Origin: Chloroflexota bacterium
GTDB lineage: Bacteria > Chloroflexota > Anaerolineae > Anaerolineales > VGOW01
Length of the DNA stretch: 64,000 nt
NCBI GenBank assembly: GCA_016875735.1
Contig: VGOW01000009.1
Location: 20,633-84,632, forward strand
Direction of reading: 5' to 3'
The position numbers were made by a program, and so were the translations under genes. The stretch's first letter is position 1. Every line of letters begins with the position of its first letter. Shown in pieces: positions 19,311 to 28,956 of this stretch. Below the pieces are notes generated by a model. That model did not search any database and had not been told where the DNA came from. It was given only the letters and a program-made list of their open reading frames with translations.

Positions 19311-20034
19311 TCACCCGTTGTGAAGCCGCCTCTGGCACACAGCCATTTGACATGTGGCGAATGACCCTCGCTTCAGCCCGGCGATCACCGTGTCGAAATA
19401 GTCTCGCGAAAAGTTGAAGGCCACATCGGGCAAGAGGCGATGCTCGACGATCTCCAGCCCGCGAGTTTCGAGGTAACGAGCAAACTCGCTCCGGTTCCAC
19501 TCACGAACGTGTTCGGCTTTGGGGCAATGCAGGGCGTCCGGGCCGCGCAGAACATCGCGCTCCGGAGTCGAGATCACGAAATACGCTCCGCCGCTCGCCA
19601 CTTGAAAGAGATAGCGAAGGAGCGCATCGGTCGGCCATGTGCTCGATCACGTCGGCGCAGATGATCAAATCGAATTCGCCGCGCAGACTCTCGGAGGGCG
19701 CTTCGAGATTCTCGGCGTGAAATTCGCCGCGCGGGTAGCGCTCGCGGCACAAGTCAATTGCGCTCTGCTGATCGACGCCGGCCACACGGCGGCACACGGG
19801 CGCGAGCAAGCGCATCAATTTGATCGCCGGGCCGCACCCAACGTCAATCGCCGATTGCAGATTCTTCTCGCGGGCCAAAGCCGCCGCCCGCTCGTACACT
19901 TGATGCTGAAAAAACGCCGACGTGTAAATGCGCCGCGCCGTCCAATACTGGCGGCCATCGGCGTCCAGCGTGAGGTTGCCGCGCGAATTGGATTGATAGC
20001 CCGGTTTGATGCAGTAGTTGTCTGCGGCGCTCAT
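19311..20034 (-). pseudogene. Class I SAM-dependent methyltransferase, frameshifted
   Basis: 'SAIDVGCGPAIKLMRLLAP...FDLIICADVIEHMAD' continues in another frame as 'DALLRYLFQVASGGAYFVISTPERDVLRGPDALHCPKAEHVREWN'; shift near 19630. Confidence 0.75.
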
Positions 20035-21149
20035 ACATAAAACCTGGGCACGCGGGCCATGATGCCGCTGGTCACATCGTAGTTGATCGTTCCCCACCAC
20101 GCGGCGGCGTCCTCCGCCGTGATGCGCGCCCCGCCCTGCTTTCCGATCAGCGCCACCTCATCGCCCACTCTCACGTTGCCCGCCTCGCTCACGTTCGCCA
20201 TTATTTGATCCATGCACACGCGGCCCACCACCGGCACACGCCGCCCGCCGACGATCACCTGCGCCACGTTTTTCGGAAAGCGGCGGAAGCCGTCGGCGTA
20301 ACCGACCGGAATGACGGCGATGCGCTCACTGCCTTTGGTCACGTATTCGCGCCCGTAACTCACGGGTGTGCCCGGCGGCAAAGTTTTCACCTGCGCCACA
20401 ACCGACTTCCATTCGAGCGCGGGCACGAAATCGGAAGGCGCGGGCACGTCGGGCGAGGGATGAAGCCCATACATGGCGATGCCGACGCGCACGAGATCGA
20501 ATCTCGCTTCGGGCAGGGCGAGCGCCGCCGCCGAGTTGGCGGCGTGAACGATCTTCGGATCGCGGTCTTCGGCCCCCAGCGCCTCCACCACATGAAGGAA
20601 GCGGCGCAGCTGTTCGAGCGCGAAAGTTTGATCGGACTCGTCCGCGGCGGCAAAGTGAGTGAACAGCCCTTCCGCCACCGCACCCGGAATCACGTCAATC
20701 TTTTTCACCAGTGGCGCCGCCTCGGAATGCGCCGCGCCCAGCCGCCCCATTCCCGTATCCACTTTCACGTGCAACCGCGCGCGGCGATTGATGGCTCGCG
20801 CCGTGTCGGCGTACGCATTGGCAATGTTGAGATCATAAACAGTCAATGAGAGATCGTTTTCGATAGCCTCTCGCGCCGAGTCGGGCGGCGTGTATCCGAG
20901 CACGAGAATGTTGGCCTTCAGCCCGGCCTGCCTCAGCGCCATGCCCTCGGCGGCGAAAGCCACGCCCAACCATTCGGCTCCGGCCTCCACCGCCGACCGC
21001 GAGACCTCGACCGCGCCGTGCCCGTAGGCGTTCGCCTTCACCACCGCCATCACCCCCGTCTGCGCGATCTGTTTCATCCGCCGCAAGTTGTGTTGAATGG
21101 CAGAAAGATGAATGACAGCAAAGGTGGGGCGAGGAGGGATGAAAGGCAT
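20031..21149 (-). CDS. alr: Alanine racemase
   Basis: 'MAVVKANAYGHGAVEVSRSAVEAGAEWLGVAFAAEG' PLP motif; 'VKVDTGMGRLG'; ATG at 21149 rather than inside the upstream repeat. Confidence 0.94.
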   Translation of the reverse strand: MPFIPPRPTFAVIHLSAIQHNLRRMKQIAQTGVMAVVKANAYGHGAVEVSRSAVEAGAEWLGVAFAAEGMALRQAGLKANILVLGYTPPDSAREAIENDLSLTVYDLNIANAYADTARAINRRARLHVKVDTGMGRLGAAHSEAAPLVKKIDVIPGAVAEGLFTHFAAADESDQTFALEQLRRFLHVVEALGAEDRDPKIVHAANSAAALALPEARFDLVRVGIAMYGLHPSPDVPAPSDFVPALEWKSVVAQVKTLPPGTPVSYGREYVTKGSERIAVIPVGYADGFRRFPKNVAQVIVGGRRVPVVGRVCMDQIMANVSEAGNVRVGDEVALIGKQGGARITAEDAAAWWGTINYDVTSGIMARVPRFYV

Positions 21150-21201
21150 AGCACGATTATAAATCTCAAATCTCAAACTCCAAACCTCAAAACGGCAACG
21201 T

Positions 21202-21337
21202 TTTGGAGTTTGGAGTTTGGAGTTTGGAGTTTGGAGTTTGGAGTTTGGAGTTTGGAGTTTGGAGTTTGGAGTTTGGAGTTTGGAGTTTGGAGTTTGGAGT
21301 TTGGAGTTTGGAGTTTGGAGTTTGGAGTTTGGAGTTT
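21202..21337. repeat. Perfect heptanucleotide tandem repeat (TTTGGAG)19 plus partial unit
   Basis: Read directly: 19 uninterrupted TTTGGAG units between alr and the SLC13-like permease. Confidence 0.97.
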
Positions 21338-21357
21338 CGACTATAATCCCCCCGCGC

Positions 21358-23154
21358 ATGACTCCTCAAGTCGCCCTCGTCCTCGCCATTGTCGCCATCG
21401 CCACACTGCTGCTCATCACCGAACGACTGCGCTCGGATGTGGTGGCCTTGCTCACGCTGGTGGCGCTCGCGCTCACCGGGCTGGTCTCGCCGCAAGAAGC
21501 ATTCGCCGGGTTCAGCCGCTCGGCGTTCATCACCATCCTCTCCATCTTCATCATCACCGAAGCGCTGGAGCGAACCGGCGTCACGCGGGTGATCGGAGAT
21601 CGGTTGTTGAGGCTGGCCGGTGGGAGCGAGAAGCGGCTCCTGCCGGTGGTGATGCTGGCCGGGGCAGCGCTGTCGCTGTTCATGAACAACATCGCCGCGG
21701 GCGCGGTCTTGCTTCCAGCCATCATCGGCATCACTCGCAAGACGAACATCAAGCCGTCGAAACTGCTCATGCCTCTGGCGTTTGCCACGATGCTCGGCGG
21801 CATGGCCACCCTGCTCACCACGTCCAACATTCTTGTGAGCAATGCGCTGCGCGATGCCAGCCTCGAGCCATTCTCGCTGTTCGACTTTGCGCCGGTCGGC
21901 ATCCCCATCGTCGTCGTCGGCATCCTGTACATGACTCTCGCAGGACAGCGACTCTTGCCCGAACACGATCCCGGCGGCGGCGCGCGCCCCACCGCCACGC
22001 CCGGACAGCTGGCCGAATTGTACGGGCTGAAGCAAGGGCTGTGCCAAATGTATGTGCAGAGCGGGTCGAGCATGGCCGGGCTCTCGCTGGCGCGTGGAGG
22101 GTGGAGTGACAAACTGGGGCTGATGGTGATCGGCGTCTCGCGCGGCGGACGCGTCACACTTTCGCCGAGCCGCGACTTCGAGATCATCGAGGGCGATGTG
22201 GTGCTGGCCGGAGGGCAAACGGACGACGTCGAACTGTCGTATTACGGCTTGGTGCGCACCGATGATCCATCGTGGACGGGCGAGCTGTCTTCCGATGAGA
22301 TCGATCTCGTCGAGGTGATCCTCGCGCCCCGCTCCGACTTCGCCGACAAAACGTTGAAGGAGTTGAACTTCCGCGACAAGTTCGGCCTCACGGTGCTTTC
22401 GATCTGGCGCAGGGACGTCGCCATCCGCGACGCGCTCGGCGACATCCCTTTGCAGCTGGGCGACGCGCTGTTGGCGCAAGGGCCGCACGAGAAGATCGCC
22501 ATCCTCCGCCGCGAGCCAAACGTGATCGTGCTCGACGAAGGCGAAGAGACGCCGACACTGCAACCGCGCAAAGGCCCGATGGCGGCGGTGATCGTGGTGG
22601 TCGCGCTGGCGCTCGCCACACTGGAGATCGTGCCCATCGCCGAGGCATTTTTCACCGCCGCGCTGGCGCTGGTGCTCACCGGATGTCTCACGATGGACGA
22701 GGCCTACAAATCCATCGAATGGCGCGGCCTGTTTCTCATCTCCGGTTTCATTCCGTTGGGCATCGCCCTCGACAGCACGGGCGCGGCGGCATTGTTGGGG
22801 CAAGGTTTGGTGGCAACGTTGGGGCGGTTCGGGCCGGTGGTGTTGGCCGGGGGGCTGTTCGTAGCCACGGCCATTGCTCTGCAAGTCGTTGGCAATGTGG
22901 GGTCGGCGGTCATCTTCGCGCCCATTGCCATCAGCGCCGCCCAGCACATCGGCAGTGACCCGCGCGCCTTCGCTATGGCCGTTGCGCTCGGCACGTCCAT
23001 GGCCTTTCTCATCCCCACCGCCCACCCGGTGAACGTGCTGATGATGGGCCCCGGCGGATACAGCGTGAAAGATTTCGTGAGGGTTGGGTGGGGAATGACG
23101 CTGGCGTTGTTGGTTGTCGTCATCATCGCCCTGCCGATAGCGTGGGGAGTGTGA
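21358..23154 (+). CDS. SLC13/DASS family permease with TrkA-C (RCK_C)-like domains
   Basis: Multi-pass; 'TLLTTSNILVSNALRDA', 'MAFLIPTAHPVNVLMMGPGGY'; central soluble domains. Confidence 0.87.
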   Translation: MTPQVALVLAIVAIATLLLITERLRSDVVALLTLVALALTGLVSPQEAFAGFSRSAFITILSIFIITEALERTGVTRVIGDRLLRLAGGSEKRLLPVVMLAGAALSLFMNNIAAGAVLLPAIIGITRKTNIKPSKLLMPLAFATMLGGMATLLTTSNILVSNALRDASLEPFSLFDFAPVGIPIVVVGILYMTLAGQRLLPEHDPGGGARPTATPGQLAELYGLKQGLCQMYVQSGSSMAGLSLARGGWSDKLGLMVIGVSRGGRVTLSPSRDFEIIEGDVVLAGGQTDDVELSYYGLVRTDDPSWTGELSSDEIDLVEVILAPRSDFADKTLKELNFRDKFGLTVLSIWRRDVAIRDALGDIPLQLGDALLAQGPHEKIAILRREPNVIVLDEGEETPTLQPRKGPMAAVIVVVALALATLEIVPIAEAFFTAALALVLTGCLTMDEAYKSIEWRGLFLISGFIPLGIALDSTGAAALLGQGLVATLGRFGPVVLAGGLFVATAIALQVVGNVGSAVIFAPIAISAAQHIGSDPRAFAMAVALGTSMAFLIPTAHPVNVLMMGPGGYSVKDFVRVGWGMTLALLVVVIIALPIAWGV

Positions 23155-23196
23155 TAGCATATTATCATCGTTCGTTTGCTGATCGCACAAACAAGC

Positions 23197-24663
23197 ATGA
23201 TATCCAAAGACCACCTCCGAAACCTAAAAGAGAATAACCTGCCTGAGCTATACCGCTTGATAAGCGCATCCAAAGACAGTCGGGAAATCTTGTTCATCTT
23301 GGAAAATCTAGGGTATTTGCCAGAGGATTTTAATGGCGATGTGCTTGTTCCATTGGTTGCCCACCCCTTCCATAAGGTGCGCCTATGGGCTGTCAAGAAT
23401 CTTGGCAAAGTTGCCGATCAGAAATGGTTGGCTTTGCTTCTCGCCACTGCTAAGAACGATAACGATTCTATGGTTAGGCGCGAATCTGTATCATCTATTG
23501 GCAGAATGAGAACCCCGCAAGCGATACCCTTGCTCATCGAACTGTTGAACGACAAAGATCCGAAAGTCGTTTTGCAGGCAATCAGAGGGCTAATAGTGTT
23601 CAAAGACAGGCTGAACGTCAGAGACGCTCTCACACAACTGTCATCGCATCCCAACGAAATGATTCAGAGCGTGATCCGTCGCGAATTCTCAAAAAACGGC
23701 GAGTATGCCCAGCCCGAGCAGCCTCACCCAGTGTCACCAGATTTCATGCGTGATGTTGTGGTACACGGCGATGTCCGGGATATTCTCAAATACGCGGCGG
23801 ATGAGTCGGTTCATCTGACATTTACTTCCCCGCCCTACTACAACGCCCGTGATTATTCTATTTACGCCAGTTACAATGATTATCTTGATTTCCTTACCGA
23901 TGTCTTCAAATCGGTGCACCGCGTGACAAAGGAAGGGCGGTTTCTTATAGTAAACACATCTCCTGTGATTATTCCCCGGGTTAGCCGAATGCATTCGAGC
24001 AAAAGGTACCCCATTCCATTCGATCTTCACTGCCGTCTAGTCCAGAACGGATGGGAGTTCGTAGATGATATTGTCTGGCTCAAGCCTGAAAGCAGCGCCA
24101 AAAATCGTAACGCTGGTTTTCTGCAACATCGTAAGCCGTTGGCCTACAAACCCAATGCAGTCACTGAGTATCTAATGGTATACAGAAAGCAGACAGACAA
24201 ACTGCTGGACTGGAACATGCGGCAGTATGATTGGGACACTATAGAGGCAAGTCGTATCAAGGGCGATTACGAAACATCTAATGTTTGGAAAATCGATCCT
24301 ACTTTCGATAGAGTGCACACCGCCGTTTTTCCAATCGAATTATGCGACAGGGTCATCAGATTCTTCTCCTACAAAGGTGACCTTGTCTTTGATCCATTTG
24401 CGGGGAGTGGAACTCTCGGAAGAGCAGCCAAGGGTTTGGGACGATTTTTCTTTCTCGCCGAGCAAGAAGAGGCCTATATAGAGAGAATGAAACACGACCT
24501 CGCAATTGAACAAAATCTGTTCGACCGACGAGAAACCCGTTTCCTTACTGCGGAAGATTTTCACGCCTTGAGAAAGGACTACGACCATCGTGTTGACATT
24601 AACCGCCAACGTGATCCGAAGAATAGTGGGCCGATTATTACGCAGCGAAGACTATCGCACTGA
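23197..24663 (+). CDS. DNA methyltransferase (N4/N6 amino type) with N-terminal HEAT-like repeats
   Basis: 'HLTFTSPPYYNARDYS' (TSPPY) and 'DLVFDPFAGSGTLGRAAKGLGR'; N-terminal HEAT pattern 'VRRESVSSIGRMRTPQAIPLLIELLNDKDPKVVLQAIRGL'. Confidence 0.9.
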   Translation: MISKDHLRNLKENNLPELYRLISASKDSREILFILENLGYLPEDFNGDVLVPLVAHPFHKVRLWAVKNLGKVADQKWLALLLATAKNDNDSMVRRESVSSIGRMRTPQAIPLLIELLNDKDPKVVLQAIRGLIVFKDRLNVRDALTQLSSHPNEMIQSVIRREFSKNGEYAQPEQPHPVSPDFMRDVVVHGDVRDILKYAADESVHLTFTSPPYYNARDYSIYASYNDYLDFLTDVFKSVHRVTKEGRFLIVNTSPVIIPRVSRMHSSKRYPIPFDLHCRLVQNGWEFVDDIVWLKPESSAKNRNAGFLQHRKPLAYKPNAVTEYLMVYRKQTDKLLDWNMRQYDWDTIEASRIKGDYETSNVWKIDPTFDRVHTAVFPIELCDRVIRFFSYKGDLVFDPFAGSGTLGRAAKGLGRFFFLAEQEEAYIERMKHDLAIEQNLFDRRETRFLTAEDFHALRKDYDHRVDINRQRDPKNSGPIITQRRLSH

Positions 24664-25549
24664 GGTCATAGCCTTAATCAACGCAGAATTTCTAGAGTAT
24701 GCTATTGAATTCTTCGGGCGCGTCGTTGACGCTAAACTCAAAAACCAATCTGTAACGGCGGACTGGTATAAGGCGGAGTTTTTGGATGCCCGGCTTCGCT
24801 CCGATGATCTCATTATTCACTCTGGCCTAAACAAAAAGACCATCTACGACATATATCACTCCACACGGCGAGAGATCGTGCTGGAAGTGACACAAGAGCA
24901 TTACACACAGCTGTATGAAGCGATAAGCAGTTTGGTAGACCAGGACAACGAAATAGACGTCACTTTAACCATCAAGTTTCGGGGCGTAAGTGTTGACCTT
25001 ACCATTGGTGAGAGTCTCATCGTCATTAATACTCTTGCAGTCAAGCGAGCAGAGCTGCGCGGCGGGGCATGGAGCACAACTGGCAAACGGGTAGAAAAGA
25101 TACTGATGCTCACCCTTTGTAAACTGTACCGGATACCGCGAGGAAATTACAATCTTACAGGTCTGACCAAATCTAAGCGGGAAGTTGATTTCTTTTTGGT
25201 AAGCAACGACGGCAAGAAAAGCAATTGCGAAGTCAAACTAATGGGCAAGGGCAATCCTGAAAGCGCAGATGCGACCATCGCAAGAGCCAGTGAAATCTTT
25301 GTTGCGGACAAATTGTCCGACCTGAACAAGAAGCAGTTGTCGGAACTGGGTATCAACTGGGTCGAACTTCGCGCTCGGAACGGTTACAAGAAGTTTGGCG
25401 AGATATTGCGAGCGCTGGACATTCCTCACATCGAATATACAGGTGACATTGATGGTGAGATAGATCGGGTGTTGGATGAGGCTTTTCAAGAATACGATGC
25501 TGTCGCTAACCAAGGAAAACCTCGTCGCAAATCGCCTCCGCACAGGTGA
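24590..25549 (+). CDS. Probable type II restriction endonuclease (possibly CfrBI-like)
   Basis: Overlaps the methyltransferase 3' end; PD-(D/E)xK-like 'KREVDFFLVSNDGKKSNCEVKLMGKG'; specific family not verified. Confidence 0.7.
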   Translation: MLTLTANVIRRIVGRLLRSEDYRTEVIALINAEFLEYAIEFFGRVVDAKLKNQSVTADWYKAEFLDARLRSDDLIIHSGLNKKTIYDIYHSTRREIVLEVTQEHYTQLYEAISSLVDQDNEIDVTLTIKFRGVSVDLTIGESLIVINTLAVKRAELRGGAWSTTGKRVEKILMLTLCKLYRIPRGNYNLTGLTKSKREVDFFLVSNDGKKSNCEVKLMGKGNPESADATIARASEIFVADKLSDLNKKQLSELGINWVELRARNGYKKFGEILRALDIPHIEYTGDIDGEIDRVLDEAFQEYDAVANQGKPRRKSPPHR

Positions 25550-25599
25550 ACGCCTCTCATCTCAGAGGCTAACGCGCGCTGGAACAACGCCCAGACTCA

Positions 25600-26715
25600 A
25601 TGTTCACCTTTGGCATCACTGCTCAAGCCCCCGCCACCCGCGCCCGCGCCGGAATCTTCCATACTCCGCACGGCGACCTGCTCACGCCCGCCTTCGCGCC
25701 CGTTGGCACGCAGGGCGCGGTGAAGGCGCTCACGCCCGCGCAATTGCGCGATCTCGGCGCGTCGCTGGTGCTGGCCAACACCTATCACCTCTACCTCCGC
25801 CCCGGCGATGCGTTGGTGAAAGAACTCGGCGGCCTGCATGAATTCATGCAATGGCCCGGCCCCCTCCTCACCGATAGCGGCGGCTTCCAAGTTTTCTCGC
25901 TTTCCGACACGCGCAAAATCGACGACGACGGCGTGACGTTCAAGAGTCACATCGACGGATCGATCCACCGCTTCACGCCGGAGCGAAGCATCGAGATTCA
26001 AAACAACCTCGGCGCCGACATCATCATGGCCTTCGACGAATGCCCGCCGCCTCTGGAGCGCGGCTACGTCGAACTCGCCGTCAAGCGCACACACGCGTGG
26101 GCCGAGCGATGCCGCAACTTCCACTCGCGAACCGACCAAGCACTGTTCGGCATCGTGCAGGGCGGCATCTTTCCCGATCTGCGCCAGCAGTCGGCGCGGT
26201 TCCTCACCGCGCTCGACTTCCCCGGCTACGCCATCGGCGGCTTGGCAGTGGGCGAAACCAAAGAGCAGATGCACGCCATGCTCGACTGCACCGTGCCTGC
26301 CCTTCCCGAAAACAAGCCGCGCTATTTGATGGGCGTGGGCATGCCCGAAGATTTGGTGAACGGCGTGGCGCGCGGCATCGACATCTTCGACTGTGTTCTG
26401 CCCACGCGGCTGGCGCGCAATGCCGCGGCGCTCACCCGCATCGGGCGGCTGAACATGAAGAACGCCCAATATGCCCGCGACCCCGGCCCGGTGGAAGAAG
26501 GCTGTGCATGCTATTGCTGTGCCAACTTCACCCGCGCCTACATCCGCCACCTCATCGTCGCCGAAGAGATTCTGGCCGCCGTCCTTCTCACCATGCACAA
26601 CGTACACCTCCTGCTCACCCTCATGCGCGAAATGCGCACCGCCATCATTGACGGCGCCTTCCACAATTACGCGCAATCCTTCCTCCAGAACTACAGAGCA
26701 ATCAGCAGTCAGTAG
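25600..26715 (+). CDS. tgt: tRNA-guanine transglycosylase
   Basis: 'FAPVGTQGAVKALTPAQL', 'LLTDSGGFQVFSLSDTRKIDDDGVTF', 'CACYCCANFTRAYIRHL'. Confidence 0.96.
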   Translation: MFTFGITAQAPATRARAGIFHTPHGDLLTPAFAPVGTQGAVKALTPAQLRDLGASLVLANTYHLYLRPGDALVKELGGLHEFMQWPGPLLTDSGGFQVFSLSDTRKIDDDGVTFKSHIDGSIHRFTPERSIEIQNNLGADIIMAFDECPPPLERGYVELAVKRTHAWAERCRNFHSRTDQALFGIVQGGIFPDLRQQSARFLTALDFPGYAIGGLAVGETKEQMHAMLDCTVPALPENKPRYLMGVGMPEDLVNGVARGIDIFDCVLPTRLARNAAALTRIGRLNMKNAQYARDPGPVEEGCACYCCANFTRAYIRHLIVAEEILAAVLLTMHNVHLLLTLMREMRTAIIDGAFHNYAQSFLQNYRAISSQ

Positions 26716-26768
26716 TCAGTAGTCAGAATCCAGCAACAGACCTTACATCCTTCATCCTTCATCCTTCC
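26698..26768. repeat. Heptad island after tgt
   Basis: AGCAGTC AGTAGTC AGTAGTC ... ATCCTTC x3. Confidence 0.92.
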
Positions 26769-26771
26769 CTC

Positions 26772-27593
26772 ATGACCTTCCTCCAAGCCCTTCTTCTCGG
26801 CATCACTCAAGGCCTCACCGAGTTTCTGCCCATCTCTTCCACCGCCCATCTCATCCTCATCCCGTGGCTGCTCGAATGGGCGCTCGACCCCAATGCCATC
26901 TTCGTGTTCGACGTTCTCGTGCAGCTGGGCACGCTGGCCGCCGTCATCCTCTACTTCGCCAAAGACCTGTGGCGCGTCGCCCTCGCCATGCTCGACGGCC
27001 TTCGCGCGCGAGCGCCATTCGAGTCAGGCGACGCGCGGCTGGGCTGGCTGGTGATCGTCGCCACCGTGCCAGCCGCCATCGTCGGCTTGCTTCTCAAAAC
27101 ATACTTCGAGGCCCTGCATCAACAGCCCGCCCTCGTCGCCACCATCCTGCTCGGCGCGGCAGTGCTGTTCGTCGTCGAGCATTTCAGCAAACACCGCCGC
27201 CCGCTCCACTCGCTCACCTGGCGCGATGCGATCATCATCGGTTGCTCGCAAGCCCTCGCCCTTCTGCCCGGCGTGTCACGCTCCGCCGCCACCATCTCCG
27301 GCGGCCTCCTGCTCGGCCTCGAACGCCCCGCCGCCGCCCGCTTCAGCTTCCTCATGTCCATCCCCATCATGCTCGCCGCCGGAGCCGTCGCCGTCAAAGA
27401 CCTCTTCGAGATTCCAAACTTCGCCGCCTACCTTCCCCCATTCGCGCTGGCCTTCGTCGCCGCCGCCGTCGTCGGCCTCCTCTCCATTCACTGGCTGTTG
27501 AGTTACCTCGCCAAACGCTCAATGGACATCTTCGCGTGGTATCGCCTCGCCTTCGGATTGCTGTGCATCGCCGTTGCTCTATTGCGCGGCTGA
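26772..27593 (+). CDS. uppP: Undecaprenyl-diphosphatase
   Basis: 'GITQGLTEFLPISSTAHLIL', 'QALALLPGVSRSAATISGGLLLGLER'. Confidence 0.96.
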   Translation: MTFLQALLLGITQGLTEFLPISSTAHLILIPWLLEWALDPNAIFVFDVLVQLGTLAAVILYFAKDLWRVALAMLDGLRARAPFESGDARLGWLVIVATVPAAIVGLLLKTYFEALHQQPALVATILLGAAVLFVVEHFSKHRRPLHSLTWRDAIIIGCSQALALLPGVSRSAATISGGLLLGLERPAAARFSFLMSIPIMLAAGAVAVKDLFEIPNFAAYLPPFALAFVAAAVVGLLSIHWLLSYLAKRSMDIFAWYRLAFGLLCIAVALLRG

Positions 27594-28282
27594 TCATTCT
27601 GATCGCAGGCGCGATCAGCGGATGCGAGTCGTCGATCCCTTCGACTCCGACGGTGACGCCGCCGGTGCGCGTGGTCACCACGCTCTCGGCCCAGCCGTTC
27701 GTGCGCGCGGCCACCGACCGATCGGTGACCGGGCCGACTTCGTTCGTGATCACGGTGGCGGCCTCCCAACCCGATCTGCTGGACTCGGTCTCCCACGAGT
27801 CAGTGGTCGGCGTCACCCTCTATATCCCCAACGGAACATCCCTTTGGGCCACGCCATTGGCTGACGAGTCGATTGCGGTCATCGTCCATCCGGCCAACGC
27901 AATCGGCGATTTGACTCTGGCGCAAGTGCGAGATGCGTTTGCCGGGCGCGCACCGGAGTGGGCGGCGGCCACTCGCGAAGAGGGCGACGATTCGCGGATG
28001 GCGTTCGAGGCGCTGGCGCTGAACGGGCTGAAGCCCGCGGCCACGACGATCCTCGCGCCTTCGCCCGAAACGATGCTCAAGTTCGTGAGCGGCACGCCGA
28101 ACGGAATCGGGTTCGCGCCACTGCGGTGGGTCAACGAGACGGTGAAGGTTGTGGCGATTGAGGGCAAGCGCCCCGGCGAGGAGGGCTACGCATTGAACAC
28201 GCTGATTGTGGCGGTGGCGAAAGAGGAGCCTACCGGCGCGGCGCGCGAGTGGTTGGCAAAATTGCAGAGCGCACAACCGTAG
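27563..28282 (+). CDS. Putative lipoprotein, periplasmic phosphate-binding-like
   Basis: 'LIILIAGAISGC' lipobox; 'IAVIVHPANAIGDLTLAQVRDAFAGRAPEW' resembles PstS-like proteins; start is uncertain. Confidence 0.65.
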   Translation: MHRRCSIARLIILIAGAISGCESSIPSTPTVTPPVRVVTTLSAQPFVRAATDRSVTGPTSFVITVAASQPDLLDSVSHESVVGVTLYIPNGTSLWATPLADESIAVIVHPANAIGDLTLAQVRDAFAGRAPEWAAATREEGDDSRMAFEALALNGLKPAATTILAPSPETMLKFVSGTPNGIGFAPLRWVNETVKVVAIEGKRPGEEGYALNTLIVAVAKEEPTGAAREWLAKLQSAQP

Positions 28283-28306
28283 GGGCGGATCGCGATCCGC
28301 CCCTAC
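28279..28306. repeat. REP-like perfect 28-nt palindrome
   Basis: GTAGGGGCGGATCGCGATCCGCCCCTAC, overlapping the RAYT stop codon. Confidence 0.92.
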
Positions 28307-28878
28307 CGGGCGGGCATTCGTTTACGGCCTCGTGGTGTCTGTGGGTTCTCGGCATCCAACACCCAACGCAATGGATTCTGAAATATGTATTGGCGGGTTG
28401 CATCCAATTCGCGTTCGTTGCGGATGATGCGTTCGTAATAATTGCGCTGCCACACGGGCGCGGCGGGCGTGTTGCGCATTTGGTTGATTCGCTTGGCCGA
28501 CACTGTTTTGAACGCGGCCACCAATCGGCCCAATGGTTTGCGTTTGGCCGCCGTGTCCGCCGGGGCGGTTCGCGAACCGCCCCTACCCAAACCGCCCCTG
28601 TCATGGTTGTCCGTAATAACGATAATGCCATGCAAATGATTGGGCATCACAACCCATTCGTCCAGTTCCACATACGCATATTGTTCGGCCAACCATTCCC
28701 ATGCTTCGGCAACCACCCGACCATGCTCATTCAACCTCATCTCACCTTCGGCAACATCACCGAATAAACACTCGCGCCCTTGGGCCACCAACGTGACAAA
28801 ATATGCTCCAGCCTGTGTGTAATCGTATCCCTTCAGCCGGATCGAACGGCGGTGATGGCGCTGTGGATCGAAGCTCAT
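28303..28878 (-). mobile_element. REP-associated tyrosine transposase (RAYT, Y1/HUH)
   Basis: 'VMPNHLHGIIVI' HUH motif, 'NYYERIIRNERELDATRQYIFQNPLRW' tyrosine/C-terminal motif; flanked by REP palindromes. Confidence 0.93.
28562..28583. repeat. REP-like palindrome inside the RAYT gene
   Basis: GGGGCGGTTCGCGAACCGCCCC. Confidence 0.9.
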
Positions 28879-28890
28879 ATCATGCAAATA

Positions 28891-28913
28891 CCAAGTGTCT
28901 CCAAGACACTTGG
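28891..28913. repeat. Perfect inverted repeat upstream of RAYT
   Basis: CCAAGTGTCT-CCA-AGACACTTGG. Confidence 0.9.
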
Positions 28914-28956
28914 TGTCTACGGGGTGATCCCAAAATGGCGTTGCTGGGCATAATGC

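Noticed and set aside
21202-21337. CRISPR array
   Set aside because: Units are 7 bp and contiguous with no spacers.
20031-21359. alr start at 21359 including TPNSKLQ repeats
   Set aside because: The conserved alanine racemase begins at MPFIPPRPTFAVIHLSAIQHN (21149); the upstream part is translated repeat.
21187-23214. 675-aa minus-strand ORF ending in TPNSKLQ repeats
   Set aside because: Antisense of the SLC13-like permease extended by the stop-free heptad array.
26864-27562. N-terminal extension of the phosphate-binding-like lipoprotein
   Set aside because: Arg/His-rich out-of-frame translation of uppP; lipoprotein signal starts near 27563.
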